DNA from: Angelakisella sp.
GTDB lineage: Bacteria > Bacillota > Clostridia > Oscillospirales > Ruminococcaceae
Direction: 5' to 3'
Assembly (NCBI GenBank): GCA_022794295.1
Contig: JAAWEO010000081.1
Coordinates: 1 to 8,279 of the forward strand
Length of the DNA: 8,279 nucleotides
Every line of letters starts with the position of its first letter. The first letter of the stretch is position 1. The notes under the pieces were generated by a model. That model worked only from the letters and a program-made list of their open reading frames with translations, was not told the DNA's origin and made no database searches. This document shows positions 6,644 to 8,279 of this stretch, piece after piece. A program made the position numbers and the translations under genes.

Positions 6644-6677
6644 AATACCCCGGCTAGAGGCAGCATCTCTCGACAAA

Positions 6678-6762
6678 GGCCGCGGCTAACAACATGGCGC
6701 TAGGAAAGGCCCAAACCGCTTCCCTTTGTATCCTTGTAGCCTCGAAGTGACAAGCCGCGGCC
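6678..6762 (+). repeat. 10-bp inverted repeat enclosing a variable segment
   Basis: GGCCGCGGCT (6678-6687) and AGCCGCGGCC (6753-6762) are perfect inverted repeats around 65 bases. In the right copy the same arms (8185-8194 and 8111-8120) enclose 64 bases that are largely different in sequence, although both contents can form an internal stem. Confidence 0.8.
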
Positions 6763-6828
6763 GGAACGAGCCCACCCCATACCCAGCCGCGGCAGCGCCA
6801 AAAGCCTAACGCCCTGTACACCCCACCC

Positions 6829-6860
6829 TTCAAGACAGGCCCGCAGGGCCGCCTCTTGAA
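6829..6860 (+). other. Terminal hairpin of the repeat
   Basis: TTCAAGA (6829-6835) pairs with TCTTGAA (6854-6860), and inside it GGCCC (6838-6842) pairs with GGGCC (6846-6850) around a 3-base loop, with a small internal asymmetry. The same structure is at 8013-8044 in the right copy, with a loop change GCA to GAA. It lies at the end of the similarity between copies. There is no adjacent T-run, so terminator function is doubtful. Confidence 0.7.
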
Positions 6861-6937
6861 CGCACAGAACGCAGAACGCAGAACACCAAACACAAAGCAC
6901 AGCCCCTCACCCCAACCCAGCTATCTTCTTTTTTCAT
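6830..6937 (-). CDS. Possible small protein reading into the repeat (35 aa)
   Basis: On the minus strand an ATG at 6937 preceded by AGGAGG with 5 bases between opens a 35-codon frame beginning MKKEDSWVGV. It has a Cys/Val/Leu-rich middle (CALCLVFCVL) and ends SRGGPAGLS, with TGA inside the repeat. The middle is encoded by near-perfect 7-base units (TTCTGCG type). The ribosome site is good but slightly close, and there is no homology I can recognise. The last ten or so codons are repeat-derived. It could equally be a chance frame in the 3' flank of the repeat; it is listed because the start region looks deliberate. Confidence 0.22.
   Translation of the reverse strand: MKKEDSWVGVRGCALCLVFCVLRSVRSRGGPAGLS
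6862..6905. repeat. Short 7-base tandem units
   Basis: Just outside the repeat end, CGCAGAA-like heptamers (CACAGAA, CGCAGAA, CGCAGAA, then degenerate CACCAAA and CACAAAG) run in tandem for about six units. Too short and degenerate for a CRISPR; probably a small slippage repeat. Confidence 0.5.
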
Positions 6938-6966
6938 AGCTTCCTCCTCGCAGCGCACGCCCCAAA

Positions 6967-6996
6967 GCCGCCGCACCCCAAAAAAGGTGCGGCGGC
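6967..6996. other. Strong hairpin between the repeat and the racemase-like gene
   Basis: A perfect 11-bp GC stem, GCCGCCGCACC (6967-6977) with GGTGCGGCGGC (6986-6996), closes an 8-base CCAAAAAA loop. On the plus strand it is followed by CAGAGG, and on the minus strand by only TTT, so it is not a classical terminator. It may be a structural or transcription-slowing element downstream of htrA and the repeat. Confidence 0.55.
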
Positions 6997-7070
6997 AGAG
7001 GGGAAGTGCAAAGGGGAGGACGCCTGAGGACCAACCAGCAAGGAATCATAAATTCCCATACATTTCTCTA

Positions 7071-7103
7071 CCTGCCGGGTGGACGGAATACCGGCCCGGC
7101 AGG
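7071..7103. other. Hairpin with 9-bp stem
   Basis: CCTGCCGGG (7071-7079) pairs with CCCGGCAGG (7095-7103) across a 15-base loop. It has no T-run on either side. It lies just beyond the bidirectional terminator (7119-7143) as seen from the racemase-like gene. Confidence 0.5.
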
Positions 7104-7118
7104 CGGGAAAACCAAACA

Positions 7119-7143
7119 AAAGCCAAAAGGGCTTTCTTTTTTT
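7119..7143. terminator. Bidirectional intrinsic terminator between convergent transcripts
   Basis: AAAGCC (7119-7124) pairs with GGCTTT (7130-7135) around AAAAG. On the plus strand C and seven Ts (7137-7143) follow, suiting transcripts arriving from htrA and the repeat. On the minus strand the stem is followed by TTGTTTGGTTTT, suiting the racemase-like gene whose stop is at 7150. The stem is short (6 bp), so efficiency may be moderate. Confidence 0.65.
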
Positions 7144-7149
7144 GCCTTG

Positions 7150-7863
7150 TTACAGGTACCGCGGCGGCTCCACCCCATAGGCCACCAGGTTGGCCGCCGA
7201 AATGGTGTCAAACACCGGCACCTCCAAAAGCTCCCGGAGATCCGCCGAGTAGCTGGCCAGATTGCTGCACTCGAAGATCACCCCCCGAAGGTCCTTTGCC
7301 CTGGCCCGGAGCTTCTCCCCCGCTGCCAGCACATCCCGGCACATCCGGTCCACATCCAGGTCCAGTCCGCCGTGAATGACGATCTCCGAAAAATGTGCCT
7401 CCTCCTGCATCCCCTGGATGACCAGGGGGATCTCCTCTGTCCAGCCGGAGGCCCGCAGATGGCGCTCCCCCAGCAGCCCCGAATGCCCCGTGATAATGCC
7501 GATCTCTCCGCGGCGGCCCATCAGCTGCCACAGCAGGGGGATCTGGCAAAGGGAGGACCCGGCAAAAAGGACCCCCAGCTCCGCCCCCAGGCAGTCCTGG
7601 TAAAGGCTCATCATGCCGCAGTCCCCTACAATGGCCCGGATCCCCCGGGCAGTAAGCCTCTGCCCCGCCTCCAGGAGGGCTGCCTTGATCTCCGGCCCGC
7701 CTTCGATCAGGTCAGCGAAGCCCCCCCGGACCACCTCGTAGCGCACCGGATAGGAAAAGCTGGCGGCATGGCCTGCGTCCCCGGGCACCCGGGGGGTCAC
7801 GGTGGAAAAGACCAGGACACCGACGTTTTGGCCGTAAAAGGGGTAGCCTGTTTGGATCTTCAT
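7150..7863 (-). CDS. Asp/Glu/hydantoin racemase-superfamily protein
   Basis: A 237-residue cytosolic protein. It resembles the aspartate/glutamate racemase superfamily: an N-terminal strand-rich region, a first Cys in IVGDCGMM (C82) and a second in GVIFECSNLASYSADL (C199), the arrangement of the two catalytic cysteines that deprotonate opposite faces of an amino acid or act on related 2-oxo/maleate-type substrates. A Gly/Ser-rich segment FAGSSLCQIPLL (100-111) and GIITGHSGLL (122-131) lie between them. The C-terminus VFDTISAANLVAYG is typical of the superfamily. The exact reaction cannot be read from the sequence. The ATG at 7863 has AAGGAG with an 11-base gap. It is alone on its strand between two inverted copies of the repeat; its leader contains a strong hairpin (7904-7930). 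Confidence 0.72.
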   Translation of the reverse strand: MKIQTGYPFYGQNVGVLVFSTVTPRVPGDAGHAASFSYPVRYEVVRGGFADLIEGGPEIKAALLEAGQRLTARGIRAIVGDCGMMSLYQDCLGAELGVLFAGSSLCQIPLLWQLMGRRGEIGIITGHSGLLGERHLRASGWTEEIPLVIQGMQEEAHFSEIVIHGGLDLDVDRMCRDVLAAGEKLRARAKDLRGVIFECSNLASYSADLRELLEVPVFDTISAANLVAYGVEPPRYL

Positions 7864-7903
7864 CTTATTGACAGCTCCTTTTTGATTTTGTTGTGTAAAA
7901 GTG

Positions 7904-7930
7904 CCCCAGCGCCGGGCAGTGGCGCTGGGG
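7904..7930 (-). promoter_or_regulatory. Strong leader hairpin upstream of the racemase-like gene
   Basis: CCCCAGCGCC (7904-7913) pairs perfectly with GGCGCTGGGG (7921-7930) across 7 bases. On the minus strand the stem is followed by CACTTTTACAC and then, within about 40 bases, the start codon. There is little room for a promoter between the hairpin and the ribosome site, so it may be a leader attenuator, or the terminator of whatever is transcribed through the repeat upstream. Confidence 0.5.
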
Positions 7931-8011
7931 CCGAAATAAGGAGGGGGAACGCAAAATTGTTGTTGGGTGCTGGGGGGCGCGCCTGGAAGGGGCGCGGGCG
8001 GCGGGCAGCAG

Positions 8012-8279
8012 GTTCAAGAGGCGGCCCTTCGGGCCTGTCTTGAAGGGTGGGCTGGCAGAGACGCCAGGCTTTTTGCGCTGCCGCGGCTGGGTGTGGGGTG
8101 GGCTCGTTCCGGCCGCGGCTTGTCACTTCGATTTTTCGCTGTAAAGACCAATACCTTGCAATTCTTTCACAGCACCATGTTTTTAGCCGCGGCCTTAGTC
8201 GAAGGATGCTGCCTCATATCGGGGAGTTTCGCCCGCCGCGGCGGGCGACCAGGCGCTGTCCGCCCTGGACCCGGACCGG
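8012..8279 (-). repeat. Dispersed composite repeat, right partial copy (module B)
   Basis: The reverse complement matches 6593-6861: 53 identical bases (8279-8227), the same 20-bp palindrome (8229-8248), the same 10-bp inverted repeat (8111-8120 and 8185-8194) around a divergent 64-base segment, the block around 8086-8120, and the terminal hairpin (8013-8044). Similarity ends sharply at 8012. The copy is cut by the window edge, so its module A is not visible. It lies upstream of the racemase-like gene, on the same strand as that gene. Confidence 0.93.

Larger units (their letters stand above)
6400..6861 (+). repeat. Dispersed composite repeat, complete copy (modules A and B)
   Basis: The full 462-bp extent is defined by two other copies. 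Module A (6400-6579) matches the left edge copy (180-1) and module B (6593-6861) matches the right edge copy (8279-8012), both in inverted orientation. The first 53 bases of the B match (6593-6645 versus 8279-8227) are identical. Internal structure includes a hairpin at 6412-6424, a 14-bp palindrome at 6554-6567, a 7-bp hairpin at 6580-6597 on the A/B junction, a 20-bp palindrome at 6624-6643, a 10-bp inverted repeat around a variable 65-base segment (6678-6762), and a terminal hairpin at 6829-6860. No transposase or convincing protein is encoded. It sits between the convergent 3' ends of htrA and the racemase-like gene. Confidence 0.94.

Noticed and set aside
6400..6861. Insertion sequence
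   Set aside because: No transposase, no clear long terminal inverted repeats and no recognisable target-site duplication at the two visible ends.
6406..6893. Minus-strand frames within the repeat (86 and 79 codons)
   Set aside because: Low-complexity Arg/Pro/Gly/Ala frames without ribosome sites; copies of the repeat differ by base-pair-preserving rather than codon-preserving changes.
6862..6905. CRISPR-like tandem repeat
   Set aside because: The units are 7 bases, contiguous and degenerate; no spacers and no cas genes.
7006..8043. 345-codon plus-strand frame
   Set aside because: Mostly antisense to the racemase-like gene. Only its last residues are of interest, because they come from the repeat.

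Overview
The window looks like chromosomal DNA of a GC-rich gut-type Clostridia. The Oscillospiraceae (Flavonifractor/Lawsonibacter-like) are my best guess, from the gene content, strong AGGAGG ribosome sites, sigma-A promoters and protein character. This placement is inferred, not tested. No phage, CRISPR, rRNA or tRNA signal was seen.

Layout: positions 1-180 hold part of a dispersed repeat. From 152 to 4549 every gene is on the minus strand. In transcription order these are a four-helix membrane protein (4549-4019), a helical-repeat soluble protein whose start overlaps it by ATGA (4022-3057), glucose-6-phosphate isomerase with its own promoter (2896-1559), a small P-loop protein (1414-1001) with a strong terminator, and two half-size TauE/SafE-type transporter subunits overlapping by GTGA (873-520 and 523-152). 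The 434-base gap at 4550-4983 holds divergent promoters. On its other side, on the plus strand, is a membrane-anchored HtrA/DegP-family serine protease (4984-6381). After htrA comes a full copy of the repeat (6400-6861), a hairpin-rich stretch, a bidirectional terminator, and an Asp/Glu-racemase-superfamily gene on the minus strand (7863-7150). The right edge (8012-8279) is again repeat.

The most interesting object is the repeat: a non-coding, GC-rich, composite element of at least 462 bp. One complete copy lies at 6400-6861. Two edge copies in the opposite orientation are cut by the window ends, at points that map only 13 bp apart in the element. It contains a perfect 20-bp palindrome, four CCGCGG sites at matching places, a terminal hairpin, a variable segment held between fixed 10-bp inverted repeats, and a hairpin with a compensatory double substitution between copies. 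It begins at the 3' ends of two genes in the sense orientation and supplies the last residues and stop codon of one TauE subunit. No transposase or other protein was recognised in it. It could be a structured RNA/3'-UTR family, a REP/MITE-like mobile sequence, or both.

Functionally, the genes are a mix of central metabolism (Pgi), envelope protein quality control (HtrA), small-anion export (TauE/SafE pair) and uncharacterised proteins. There is no evidence that they form a single pathway.
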